Below are positions 12,597-25,100 of a DNA stretch of 64,000 bases, piece by piece. Position numbers and translations under genes: made by a program. Under the pieces are notes generated by a model that made no database searches, had not been told where the DNA came from, and saw nothing but the letters and a program-made list of their open reading frames with translations. Positions within the stretch are counted from its first letter, which is position 1, and each line of letters begins with the position of its first letter. The DNA is from Augochlora pura (Eukaryota; Arthropoda; Insecta; Hymenoptera; Halictidae): contig NC_135774.1 of assembly GCF_028453695.1 (NCBI RefSeq), positions 2,666,001 through 2,730,000 on the forward strand, read 5' to 3'.

Positions 12597-14435
12597 ATGA
12601 CGGACCTAACAGAACTACGAATGAACGTGGCCGCTCTGAAACGAGTGGACCCTTATGTGAAGGATATCCTCGGGACCGCAACCCACGTAGCGCTTTACAC
12701 GTTCAATGCGGTCAATAACGAATGGGAGAAGACCGACATCGAGGGTGCTTTATTCGTCTACTCGCGAAATGGCGAACCCTACAACAGTGTATTAATCATG
12801 AATAGGTAATATACAATTATTACGCGTGTTTTCACATAAAACGGTCGTATCGCGACCTTCAGACCCACCGAGAGGATCCCCGGGGCACGGTAACGATACT
12901 TTCGACAACGGAATTTTCAAACCCTTGGTATTACACTGCCATACCATGTGCTATAGCTTTGATGGAGGTTAAAATTCAGGAAAACGTAAATCACCGGGGA
13001 TCTCTATGAATCCTGGACAGAATATCATTCCTGCCAATGTATTTCTTTGTGCATCATTTGTTGATATTTTGCAGATTGAATACCAATAACCTGGTAGAAC
13101 CGGTCACGCAAGGCTTAGACCTACAATTGCAAGAGCCTTTCTTGCTGTACAAAAACGCTAAATGCAACATATATGGTATTTGGTTTTATGACAAAGAGGA
13201 GTGTGTGCGCATTGGTGCAATGTTGAACAAGCTTGTGAAAGAGTCAGAACATAGCCGCAAGGCCAGCAGCAAAGCGTCTGCTAACACGAAAAAGAGTACT
13301 GGACCTAATGTAAACAATGTTGACATATTTACTATGCTCAGCAAAGCTCAGAAAGATTTTAATACTAATAGAAATAGCAGTGTCGGTGGGGAAAGTACAA
13401 TAGAAGATCTCGGTTCCAAGTCCCCAGTAGTCACCCCCACCGTAGAGGGCACTTCTGGGCCTCTGACTGCTCCATTAGGTCCAGATGTTACTTCCCAGAG
13501 CGTGATGGACTTCTTTGCCAAGGCAAAAGTTAGTACTCCCATCAAACATAACCAGGTTCCAGTATACTAGATTTTTTTTACAAATTATGGTATATAAGAT
13601 CTAAGCTGGGCAGGAACAATGTTAGCTGTTGCGATCATTTTAGGTGAACACAGGGGTGTTGGTCGGGGAACAGCCGACACCCGGGGGCGTGGTTGCTAGC
13701 GAAAGTAAGCCGCTGCTGGCTCGGTTGATGTCTCATCCAGCCGCTCACACGGTGGAGCACATCGAAAAGCAGCATAGATCGATCACCCCGCTACCGACTA
13801 CTACCACTCAGCAGCAATCGCAGGCTGCTCCGCCTTGCCAGAAGGGCATAATCACTTCGACTCGATCGAAACGACGAAACAAGACGTCTTCGCAGCAGGA
13901 CTCAATGATATCGACCCCCGTTCCAACGAGCCATAACGTGACGCCATCTACCAATCAAAACACGACTGATACGAACGGCACTGCGGGTTTTCTTAGGATA
14001 CAGTCGCCTACGAACGTGTCCTTGAACTCGACGAGCAACCATCAGGCCTCAGATATCGTTGTTGGATGTAATACGAATCCATTCGTGTCTCTGTTCACTC
14101 ACGCGTCCGCAACAACGGTGAGTGGGCCATGACGTCCGTCTCGATCGTAGAAATTCGGAACATTTGAGAATTTCTTTCTTTGTTTTTTATTGAATCAGGC
14201 TTCGGAAGAGACCGTTCCGGTGACCACGTTGTCGGGAAGAGGATCGGCGCCAGCATTAATACCTCCGGTTATGTTCGCCGCACCCAGCCCTCCCGAACCA
14301 CCGGCCAGACCTCTAGAGCCACTGACGAGGAACCAGCTTCTGCAGGCCTTCAATTATCTTTTGAGGAGCGATCCGGATTTCGTTAACAAGCTCCACGAGG
14401 CTTACGTGAAATCGTTCGGTGAAATTCTGTCCTAA
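12597..14435 (+). CDS. DCP1: mRNA-decapping enzyme 1 (DCP1), 4 coding exons
   Basis: DCP1 is the activator subunit of the DCP2 decapping enzyme in cytoplasmic P-bodies. Exons are 12597-12805, 13075-13555 (or 13561), 13644-14117 and 14199-14435, giving 466 residues (468 with the alternative donor). The EVH1 domain covers about residues 5-130, including VALYTFNAVNNEWEKTDIEG and CNIYGIWFYDKEEC. Two conserved short motifs of metazoan DCP1 follow: VDIFTMLSKAQKDF and SVMDFFAKAK. The middle is low-complexity Ser/Thr/Gln-rich sequence. The C-terminal trimerization helix is LTRNQLLQAFNYLL followed by DPDFVNKLHEAYVKSF. The ATG at 12597 begins MTDLTELRMN, which resembles other insect DCP1 N termini. Both candidate donors of intron 2 keep the frame, so that junction is the only uncertain point. 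Confidence 0.96.
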
Positions 14436-14780
14436 GCTGAACTGTTAACGTGACCTAACTGGAGAACCCGTCATGCGGGTTGTGACGGTCGATCGTGCTG
14501 CAACTAGGGAACACAGTCGAGCAAGACCCTGGTGTCGTGTCCCCGTTGTGTATACCGGCAGCTTTGACACATAATTCGGGCTGCGAGGAAATGTGAGGAT
14601 AGTCTTTCGATCGAACATACTTGGCTGGCAATGCCCAATTTCTGATTGGAGGGAGGACGAAGGATATAGATTATAAATGGAGATACATACCTTAAACAGT
14701 ATTTTTATAAAGTAATACATTTTTCTCCCGACGAAAGTGACGGAGTGGCCGGTGAGAACGCGTTAACAAGGTATGGACAA

Positions 14781-14905
14781 ATAGAGGGAGAGAGAGAGAG
14801 AGAGAGAGAAAGAAAGAAAGTAAGTAAGAGAGAGTGTGTGAGTGAGAAATAGAGACAGAGAGAGAGAGAGAGAGAAAGCGGTGACGACGATGACGTAGCA
14901 AACGA

Positions 14906-14941
<36 letters not shown>
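14781..14941. repeat. (GA)n microsatellite cluster
   Basis: Several runs of GA repeats, interrupted by AAAG and GT-containing segments, within the probable DCP1 3' UTR. Confidence 0.9.
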
Positions 14942-14944
<3 letters not shown>

Positions 14945-15342
14945 CACGAAACACTTCACAACACTTTCTGACACATGCACAACACGCGCGAACAGTACGG
15001 ATAAACAAAATACGGGGAAAAACGAAATTGTCGGGCGAGACACACGGCGAGGACGAACGTGAAAACTGTACGATTTTAAACTGTGATGCCAAAACATTTA
15101 TATTATACTAGCGTTTTATGGTTACTACTTTTCGGAGACAGAGCGGAAGAGACAAATTTTTCTGAGCCGATCAAATGGAATACCTATTTTACAGAGTAAT
15201 GACATACCCCCTCCTATATATCGGGTATTCGATATGGTATGTGTATGTAATTAATAAAACAAAAAAGGAACAAATAAATAGAGACCGATTACTGAAAAAA
15301 TCGTTTCAATGTATTTCAAGTCGATCGATTTATGCATCGATA

Positions 15343-15343
<1 letters not shown>

Positions 15344-15375
<32 letters not shown>

Positions 15376-15393
15376 TTCGTCATTCATCATCAT
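15344..15393. repeat. (ATC)n microsatellite
   Basis: An almost pure ATC trinucleotide repeat of about 10 units, then an interrupted copy. In one frame it encodes poly-His, in another poly-Ile, but it lies downstream of the likely DCP1 polyadenylation signals. Confidence 0.9.
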
Positions 15394-15690
15394 TCCCCGT
15401 CGTGAGTAAAACACGCGTTGCGAAACAAGTATTGGCGCTCGGTTACGCTACATTATCACAATACAGTAATATTTATATGGAATACGATTAATGTGTGACA
15501 AGTACATGGTGTACTAGGATCATTTTCCGGTGGGTGATATTCTAAGGCGCGTTTGGTAAGCTCTTGCCTTTGGATGTCGGCGTGGCTTTTATTGCCTTCG
15601 ACAGAGCCGGATAGAATAGTTAGCACCCGCGCCGGTCGATCATGGTCAGAGAAATCAGAAAGAAATAGAGGAAAGGAAAGAAAACGAGAC

Positions 15691-16151
15691 AGACATCAGA
15701 CTTTTATTGTTCTTCGTTCGTTCGCGTTTCCCAGCCGGAAATAATCGGCAGCTGCTCCCGCCCTCGAAGCACCGATCGCAAGTTCACGCCGCCTAAGTAA
15801 ACGTTACCATCTCTAATACGATAGAAAATACATAATCTATTTACAGTGCTACAATATAAGGCGATATCATGCGTCTCCGTTGTCTCCGTTACACGAATCG
15901 TGTACAGAGACCCTTGCAGGGCCTTTTTCTTACTCCGGTCGATCATCCGGCGAGGATCGTCTCGCCGGGATCGGCGCACAACACGCAGTGTTATAATTTA
16001 CAGCAGTCGCTTGTTTTCTCATTGTTTCGTTTTGTTTCACAAAATTCACAGCCAAGTGGAGCCATCGTTAGCCCGCTAGCTTCCTATAGAATATAGTCTT
16101 AACTATGTACGTCCGTTGGAACACTCGGAACGTCTTTGGAAATCGCCGGTT
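15691..16151 (-). other. Probable 3' UTR of the BAMBI homolog
   Basis: A minus-strand AATAAA (plus-strand TTTATT at 15703-15708) lies about 445 bases beyond the stop codon and would end this transcript tail to tail with DCP1. No coding signature is seen. Confidence 0.5.
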
Positions 16152-19100
16152 TCAGACGAGAGGCACTTTCGGTGGCCCAAGCAACGGGGGCCCGTTATCC
16201 GGCATCCGATGGGGCCCCAGTTTGTCGTTCTGCGTCGGCACCGGCTGCAACAGCCGCAACGCCAGGCTGGCCAATATCAGCAGAACGATCCCGCCGCAAA
16301 TCGGCACCGCGATTGTCGCAGTCTTGAACCAGCCGTCCGTCGACTGACCCCCGTGATTGATCGGCTGCACCGGGCTGAGAAAAGGTCGCTGGTCGCCGCC
16401 GACCAACACTGCAACAACAAAGAGACCTTCGGTAAACGCCGCTCGCTTCTGCATAAATTTATGCGGGAACGCTTCGTTATTCATAAATTCGCGCAACCTT
16501 CGACTTTCACTATTGTTTCAAATCAACCGGCCGCGACTTCTAAGTCGGGATTTACCGTGTCCGCAGAAAGGTGAGATGCACGCAGAAAAATTTGCGTTTC
16601 TTGCATCTTTGCATTTTGTCCATGATTCCGCTTAGAACCCAATGTGGTTGTAAGGAAAAACTGTGCACGTCGCAGTATCAAAAATGCTTGTGTATTAATT
16701 CAATCATAGATTATAGAATTTACCTATTTGGAAACATTACTGATCAGATCTTTGAGCGAGAATGTCTTAAAAAGGAATGCTGACACTGTTGTGAAGCAGG
16801 AACGATACCTATGTCACAATTTGTATGGTGAAAGCACGTCAAACGCGATGAACCAATGTGTACAGTTTCGGAATAGCATAAAGACGTTTACGATCTGCGC
16901 GACACACGCGAGGATTGATAGAGAACACGCGGTGGCCGGGACACACAGGTAGCCGATTACTCGCGAAAGGGTTTAATCAACCACATTGTAAGAAGCCTGG
17001 AACGAGCTGCTGCCACAGGTGGTTCTGGTGCGATGAATTAAAAAAAAGGCCGGCTCGTTTCCCGTTTCGTGTGGGGTCGGCGAGGATCGGGAACGATGTT
17101 CGCGGCGAGATTCGATCGTGTACGCGGTTTTATTATCCAACGAGGCCGCTGTCGTCTCACCTTGGAGGGTCTTGTTGATCCTGTTTCTCATCGCGGGGCT
17201 GTCGACATGGTTGCAGAGATCCTGCTCGCAACAGAGGTATCCCTTGGGACACCGGCGCTCCTTGAAGCTCTCGTCGAGGCAGCCGCCATTGGTGTCGTGG
17301 CCGGCTCTCAGAAGCGAGGGATTCGCGTTCGATGGCAGCTCGGTGAAGCAGCCCCTGCCGCGGCACATGTATCCTTGGGGCACGCATTCCGGCTGATTGC
17401 AGTAACACGTCACCTCCCGCACGTCCCGAGAATCTGTAACAAGCGCCGGGCACCGTGTTTTAATTAGCTCGGCCGTTGCGATCTCCGCTGGCGAATCGTC
17501 TCGCGATGAAACGCGTAAACGACCGGGAACAGTGCCCTGTTATCTGGCGAGCGAAGTCACGCAAGGGCGTCGAGTTCGTAAAGCGAGCGAGCGAGAGAGA
17601 GAGAAAGAAAGAGAGAACGAGGATAGTAAGACGAGACGCAATATTAAGTGGCCATCATGCGTAAGCGAGGATCAACGTTGCTTTCGCGTGGAGAAATTCC
17701 CGTGGATTCTTTTCCGAAATCGCGATAACGCGGAACAAGAACAGCGCAGAGGAATCGTCATCGACGATTAATCAAACCCGCGGGGTCTGATTAATGATGC
17801 AATAGCATGGGTGGTCCGCTGCGTCGTGGCCTCTTTCGTTGCAGAACCGCAACAAGCGTGCACAAGGATCGTCGAAATTATGCGGAGCGGGGCGACACGC
17901 GGTGCTCTGCTAATTGATTGCAACTCATCTTTATTTATACGACCTGGCCCCGATAAGACCATTCGAGGATGCGCAATATAATTCCAGGAACGGTCGGGGT
18001 TTTCGCGTTCCAACGTCCCGAGGCACTCGCTTGCGTCGATAGTTGGCGGCCGCCTCTAATGAGTAGCCGACTGAGAGTCATAAAAGATTATACCCTGCGC
18101 GTCGCAACAGGTAGACACGCCGGCCTAGGCTTTCGTTTACCTGTCTGTCTGGCCGATCAGCCGCCTTTCACGGCATTGTTCGTGAAAATGTAACAATCGA
18201 CCCTACAACCGTACCGAATTTTTACAAAATTTACTCTCACAAAGGGCTTACAAAATTGACGTTATCTCCGACACGTTATGATAAAAACAGCGGAACGTCT
18301 AAATAAATTAAAGTCTTGTCATTGTCGTAGGACAACAGATGTTAGCCACGTTAGTTAAAACGAAATATGTGAAACTGGTGGTACTGACCGGCTCTCGGTA
18401 GGCTTGGATAAATTCGTAGCCGAATCGAGGGAAAGAAATGCGAAAGTTTGGTGTACATTTTGTGTAAAACAGAGTGGCTGGAAGAGGATCGGAGGTTCTG
18501 GAAGGAATCCGCCTGGAGGAACACGGCCGATCCGCTGGGACCGTGCTTGACGTAGCGTAAATATACATTACATGGCCGGAGTAGAGTTCTCTCTCCCCGC
18601 GGTGTGTTAATGAGGGCCGTACGAAATAAACAAAGAGACATGGAGCAGTTCGCGGTGACTAACCATCGTGCCGCTTGTTTATTATGATAATGCGGAGCCA
18701 TCTTTATCCGTGACTTTACCCTTCCCCTTCGGTCGTCTCCCGGCCTCTGCCTTCTTTACCCTCTCTCCGGTTCCCGGCTGCTTCGCAGCCACGGTCAACG
18801 GAATAATTGACTCGGGCTACCGCGGATTGAACCGCGCGGTCCGATGTAACGAAATAATTCCGTTCTCGCGATCGGATATCTGGCCGCGCGTAGGATCGGC
18901 GACAAGGCTCTTTGTCCCGTCCTCGAGCGCGCCGCGCCGCGCCGCCGGAAGAAATCGAACAAAGAACAACCTCCCGCGACGATTAACCGCGGTACAGTTG
19001 TTTATTATGGTAATGCGAGGCCATCTTTATCCGCGACTGCGGCCGCTCTGTCTCCGGAACCCTCCCCCCACCCCCCCCCCATTAAACGACCCTTTCTCTC

Positions 19101-22100
19101 TCGACAGAACCTTCTTACATTCTCCTCTTTCTCCTCGGAGTTCTTGCTAATAAGCCTGCAGCAGCGCAGCCTTCCTCTCTCTCCTTCGACTCTTCCTCCT
19201 ATCTCTCTTTCTCTCTCTCTCTTTCTCCCTTCGCCTCTCTCCGGCCGACGAAGCCCGGCTCATCGGGGAATAAAAAACGCTAAAACAGCCGAGTCACAAA
19301 AGAAAGATTAAAGTGGAGAGAATATATGGAGAGAGGCATGCGGCCCTCTCGGCTGTGTGCATCGATGCCGTTCGCTCGGCCCATTGGCCGGCTCTCACGA
19401 GCCCTTCCGGCGCGACAGAGAAAGCAAACCCACAGGGGACACAGGGGCGGAACAAGAGGACCGAAGTTTTTAAAGAAAAATCTCTGCACTCCGAATTACG
19501 CACGGAGGGGAGCACCGGGACTGGATGCGCCACTGTGTCTGGACAGCCTCGAAACGCTGCGTCGTTTCACCTCGAAGATTCCCCGTGGAATTGTTTATCG
19601 CCGACGTGGCTTGTAATATGATTGAAATATTCGGGTTCCGTTAGCGTATGACAAGGAGATCGGAAATTTCTCCGAAAGGAATTTGTCTCGTCGGGAGGAG
19701 GACCTCGGGGTCCGGAGAGCCCGGGCAGGATCGGTGCAGGAGAAAGAGAGAGAGAGACAGTCGAAGAGAGAGAGGGGGGTGGGGAGGACAGAGACAAAAG
19801 GAGCTGCGGCGAAGGGCCTCGTGTGCGTTTAAAATAAAAAGGGAAAAAAGGGGAAGCAGCGGGAGGTCGAGGAGGCCCGGGCAAAAGAGAGATACGGCCG
19901 ACATGCCTGGAGCCGAAGAAGACCCGTCCGAAAACAAACAGACTGCTTCGCGGGGTCGTTCGTTATGCGTCCGTGGCATATTAATTATTTCTCGACGGCC
20001 TATCCCCCCCGTTCTCTCCGCACGCCCATATCGTTCGTGCTTCTTCCTTTTACATTTTTGTCCCGGTTGCCAAACGATCGCGGCCCCCGGGAACCACCCC
20101 GAATCGATTCCCGCGGATTCTATTGCCCCGAAATGCCAGACACGGCGGAGTCTTCGAAAGAGAGTCACAGAAATTAGCGAAAGCCGATCCCGAATTGAGA
20201 TCATCGTTCCACGATCGACACGTCGACCCTTATCAACCGACGGTCCCGAGGAATTTCGTTTCTCTACCGTCCGACAGAGTCAGGTCAGATTACTTGAATA
20301 GTAAAAATTGTTTTAAAATATGTCAATAAAAATTCCTAATATAATCGCTTTATTTGCCAGATGAAATTCTAAGAGAATACCTTCAGAATTGAATCCAGAT
20401 AAATTTTTGTGTTTCAATAGAATTTTAGAGTATGAAACGTTGCGACGAGATAACATCTACCTCGAGCAGAGAAATATCTATTTTTGAAAAATCTTGCGGA
20501 GTTGCCTAGTAATTTCGGGCTGCAGTGAATTCTCGGTAAATAGAGAAAATATTTAAATAACGTCCCTCCGTAGGAACGCGGAGGTTTGATAACGTTGTGG
20601 GTCCCGATTTATGTAGATGGCAGCATTCAGGAGGGCCGCAAGAGCTCCTCTCGAAAAATAGAGAGCATGGACGCGCCGCTGGCAAAAAAGGTGGACAGCC
20701 ATTGACGAACGTCCACGGCCCCGCGTGTTTTGCGCTCGTAAAGCTGTCCGATTTCTTCGTGGTCGTCGGATCATCACGGCGAATTCCCGGTATCGCGTCG
20801 TCACCGATAAAAGGTTTTAGCGTGGCTTCTCGGCGAGGCTTAACCTTTAACTCACCGACGTTCGATAGCGTTGTCGATGCGTGCTCCCGGCAGCCGAGCC
20901 GAGACATCGGATCTATCTAACGAGATACACGTGCTGTGGCATGTTACTTCTACACCGATAAGCTTGTTTATTTGTCGATGGAACACCGGCAGCAACAGAA
21001 AGACGAGGAAGGGGTTCGTCATTCGTCACTTATCTTGGATGAAATATTCATGTATGCTGATCGAGCTTAAATACAGCCACCACCCCATAAGAGGAGGGCC
21101 CGGCCTCGTTGTTATAATTAACTAATTAATCGAAACATTCATTCCAAATCGATCCAAATATTCAGTCAACTACCTGCGCGGAATTTTTTAAACTATCGAG
21201 GGCACGTATGAAAGGCGACTTAATTCCGCTTTCGGACGCCCCTCGCCCCACCGTGCGCCGGTTCGCGGCTAATGGGGCTTCACGGCGGGGCAGACCGCGC
21301 GCGGAATTATTCGCCGGATCGTTACACCCCGGGAGTGGTAATTGCGGATCGAAGGCTCGCGGACGGGGTCGCGGGCCCGGGGTTCGAAAGAAAACAAGAA
21401 TCGATATATCGGCTAACGAGTCGGTTTTCAGCGCCTAGCACCGAGAGAGGCTGGCGGGTCCGCCGGGCCCAGGCCGGCGCGAGGCGAGCATGCCCGAGGA
21501 TAGAAAGCCGTGCTCGACGGAAACTTGATTTGAACGAGGCCCGTTGTATATGCAATTAGAAGAACGACGACCCGCGCGCGCGCGCGATCCTGCGTACGTG
21601 CGAGCACCGCTCGCGGCCCGCGCCCGTACACCATCGTCCCGGAATGATGAAACTAATGAGTTTCTCCCGGGTTCCCTCGAGTGTGTCCGTTAATGCACGT
21701 ACATTGCGTAACAAGCCGCGATCCCGACCGTTCCTATATGCGTGCGAGTCCGCGTCCGCTCTCGCTCGGGGTCGCGAGAGGATTTTATTTCGTCGCGCCG
21801 CGAACGAGCGGCGTCCACCGCGGCGATAATCATATTACCGCCGGCCAATTACCGAGCGAGACCGCGAACAATGTCGATAGCGTTCAATATCGGATTTTCT
21901 AATTAATCGCGACGGCGACGCCGGTCGCGTTACGTAACGACGATTAGCCGCGACGGTGCTACACAGGCATCGTCAACGACAATTGGCCGTGCATCGTTCG
22001 TTCGCTAAACCGCGGATAAACTCTTATTAATTGTGCGAGATTACTCGCTGATCGATCACTCCGGCCGTAATTTAGTCATCAAGCCGTGTTACGGTTCAGT

Positions 22101-25100
22101 GTCCTTTGGGGAAGCTTGTTTTGTGGAGAGCAACGTAGCCACGCCTCCTCTAACAAACGCTAACGACTGGTCTTGAGCACTCTGACTAGGCGTAGCTTCT
22201 ACACTCTGTCTCCACCCTCTCTCTTGTTTTATATAAATCAATATAGAAAATGTATACGCAATTATATCGATCATAAGAAAGACTTTAAAGACGAGTGTAA
22301 CTGCAATGGAAAATTCCGATTCAATATTCCGAGCGACTCTGTCGACCAGCTGAAACCCACGTGTCCCCGTGCTTGTCACTATGTTGAACCGGGGCCACGG
22401 TATCATCGGTCGAAATCGCACCGGCGCACGGTGCTAGGAAGTTTCGACACGACCGCGTAGCTTAATTGTTGATTCCGTCGGCCGCGTCACGGGGCAATTG
22501 TAATACAGCGCGACGGCTCCGCTATCTTAATTTCTAATTAGCAGCGTCCAGCGTTCTGAATTGCCGTAATTAGTATTCCGTCGCGACGGAAAGAGCGCGT
22601 TGGTGGGCCGTGCGCGCCGTGACGCGTCGAGTTTCACGGGACGCGGTAGCGGGTTCTCCATTCGTTTTAGTGCCGATGAGGAAACAAAGTCGTCACGGCG
22701 AGGAACGGCTCGTTCGGACAGCCATCGGGGATTACGATAGCCGGGGAAGATTGCGGACTCTTCGGGGAGACCCGGGGGTTCGCGTGCATGCGAGACGAAC
22801 GGACCGAGAGAAGAGAGAGAAAGAGAGAGAAGGAGAGAGAGAGAGAGAGAGAGAGAGGGACCGGTCGTTTCTCAATCGTAGCGGGCTTTGTGCGTGGCTG
22901 CGTCGACGGCAGGTCGTTCGACCTGTTGAGCAAACGATTGTCCTCCGATAATGGGAGATCCGTTGCGGTTTCCAGGGGATCCTTACACGCCACGCCGGAT
23001 CCTTGAGTCGTTGAACTGAAACCAGGCCTCTCTGCCGCGACCCGATTAACCCTTCCGATGATGAATCGCGCCCGGAACGATAGCCAGAAGCTGCCCGCAG
23101 CGTCGCTTCTGCAAACAACACCGCGGCCTAGCCTGACGAAACCCACCACCCGGGTTTCACGGTTTAATTAAAATTTAGACCAGCTATTCGTTCCGCGTCC
23201 CCTCTATTTATTGAACAGAATTCCTCGAATGGATATTGTCGGCGTCGTGAGTTTTTGCACGTACACGCGAGATAATTATGGAAAGCGAAGGCAGGAACGC
23301 GTATTGAAAATTGACCATGATATACGACAGGTTGAAGTTCAACGCCGGGCACTCCGTCAATGTTAACGCCTGGCTCCGTTCAGCCGATTAGAAATTAATA
23401 TTCGGAATAAATTTACATAAGAACGGCGATAACCCGTGCAAAGACGGAAACGGTGTCTGGGGACCTCGGCGACGTCCTTATGCACGTCGGAAGCGTTGCT
23501 TTAACTGTTTACTGCATGATTTGTCCGTCATGAATAACGTGAGCCCAATTAAAGCCTGAGTAATGGCTATTTGGAACGTACTGTTAAAAGCACCGCGAGA
23601 AACATGAATATAATATATCGGCTGGCCGTATTAGAATCCTATGCGTATTTAATATTTCATCGCTGTAAACACCGTAGCAATCGAAATGTCGCCTCTGTTT
23701 CCTACTGTATCAGCTTCGAGAAAATCTAACAAAAATTTTGAGCTGGCTATTACACTGTCCGGTGTTATAGAAAAATAGTAACCTAGCCAAATGTCTAAAT
23801 TACGTACACCTACAAAACCAACAGACAGTTATCTCCAGAAAAATTGACCATTAAATAAAACACTGCGGCACTGAGATCTCGATATAATTGTCCATTAAAA
23901 ACCGCAGTCTAATCACGACTTCATTTTAAAGAACGAATAAGGCCCGCTTTTATTGCACGACCGACGAGTCGAAGCCGTCGCGACCCTCGTCATGCCTCCG
24001 CAGACCGTATCGGTCCTAATCCAAACAGCCCGCGATAAGGACCTTAATCGAGGACTACAAAGTAACATTGTTTCAAAAACGCAAAGAACTAACATGGAAG
24101 ATAATTTCTGTATATCGATCAGATAAATTCAACGCTATCGAGGCAGAACTTAGCGAGCATTGTGCACGAAGAGGGTTGGCACTCGCCCGGGCAGATAGCG
24201 AGCGAGTCCACGGCTGTTAGGTAATTCCAGCGTCGAATTGCACCGGCTTCGCCACGACAATGACCATCGGCCAGGAGGCGCAAGGTCGGCGTCCACGCGA
24301 TCGAAATCGCAATCAGCCGTGGCACGGCTGCAGCGGTGTCGAGAATTATAAACGTTTGCTGCAGGGAGGACGAAAAAGGGGGTCCCGAGGCGAGTCACGT
24401 CCTGGGCCACCGCGGGACACCTGTTCCCGGTGCGGCGCGGCTGCGAGTGGGCTATGAACCTGCGGAGTTATGCGCAAGAACAAAAAGGGCCCGGGGACGG
24501 TTTCCTCATCGACGCCGAAAGGAGTGGCCACCGGGCCGCCGACGAGGGACGACGCGAAGGTAGAAGGTGGAGCCTGGACGATGGAAGAGGAGAGGAGACC
24601 GACGAGGAGGACCGGTCCCCCCGGCGAGTTCCCGGAGAGATTCGTGAGAAACTTTGGTCCGAGAGCGTGTGCCGCTGACGGTATTCGGATCTGTAGGAAG
24701 AAGGCTGTGCCGGAGATCGGAGTGATCCGCGGGATCGGCCGGCACCGGATACCGAACAAATTTCACGGGGCTACCCCCCACCCGTTATCGGGGCCCATCG
24801 CTGTGTCTCCGATCGGAGATATTTTTCAAACAGCTGGAACACGAGCCTGTCCCGTTTGGCCCGTAGTACGAGAAATCGATCGGATAAGCCGAGGAGGAAA
24901 AGTTGCGAAACGAGACGGGCGTTTCACTAATTGTCAAGGATAGGAGAGGGCCGGCTAATTGGCTCGTTAAATTCCATATGGATAGGAGTTCTTTTCGGAC
25001 GGCTATATTTCATTGGTAATGCGGCCCGCTGATCCAGCCCGGTGGACAGACGTCCGATAAAAGCTGTAACTAATGATCCCCATTAAACGGGGACCGGGTA

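Larger units (their letters stand above)
14436..15690 (+). other. DCP1 3' UTR and convergent spacer with simple repeats
   Basis: Noncoding sequence after the DCP1 stop. Plus-strand AATAAA occurs at about 15253-15258 and again at about 15272, which would give a 3' UTR of about 0.85 kb. It contains purine (GA)n tracts at 14781-14941 and an ATC repeat at 15344-15393. The long minus-strand frames rich in Ser-Leu (14692-15097) are translations of the GA repeat and are not genes. Confidence 0.55.

Noticed and set aside
14692..15097. Minus-strand frames rich in Ser-Leu and Phe
   Set aside because: They are translations of the (GA)n repeat in the DCP1 3' flank.
19641..20301. Overlapping frames of about 187 and 217 codons on both strands
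   Set aside because: Both strands are open over the same bases, the content is Arg/Ser-rich from purine tracts, and neither has splice context or family similarity.
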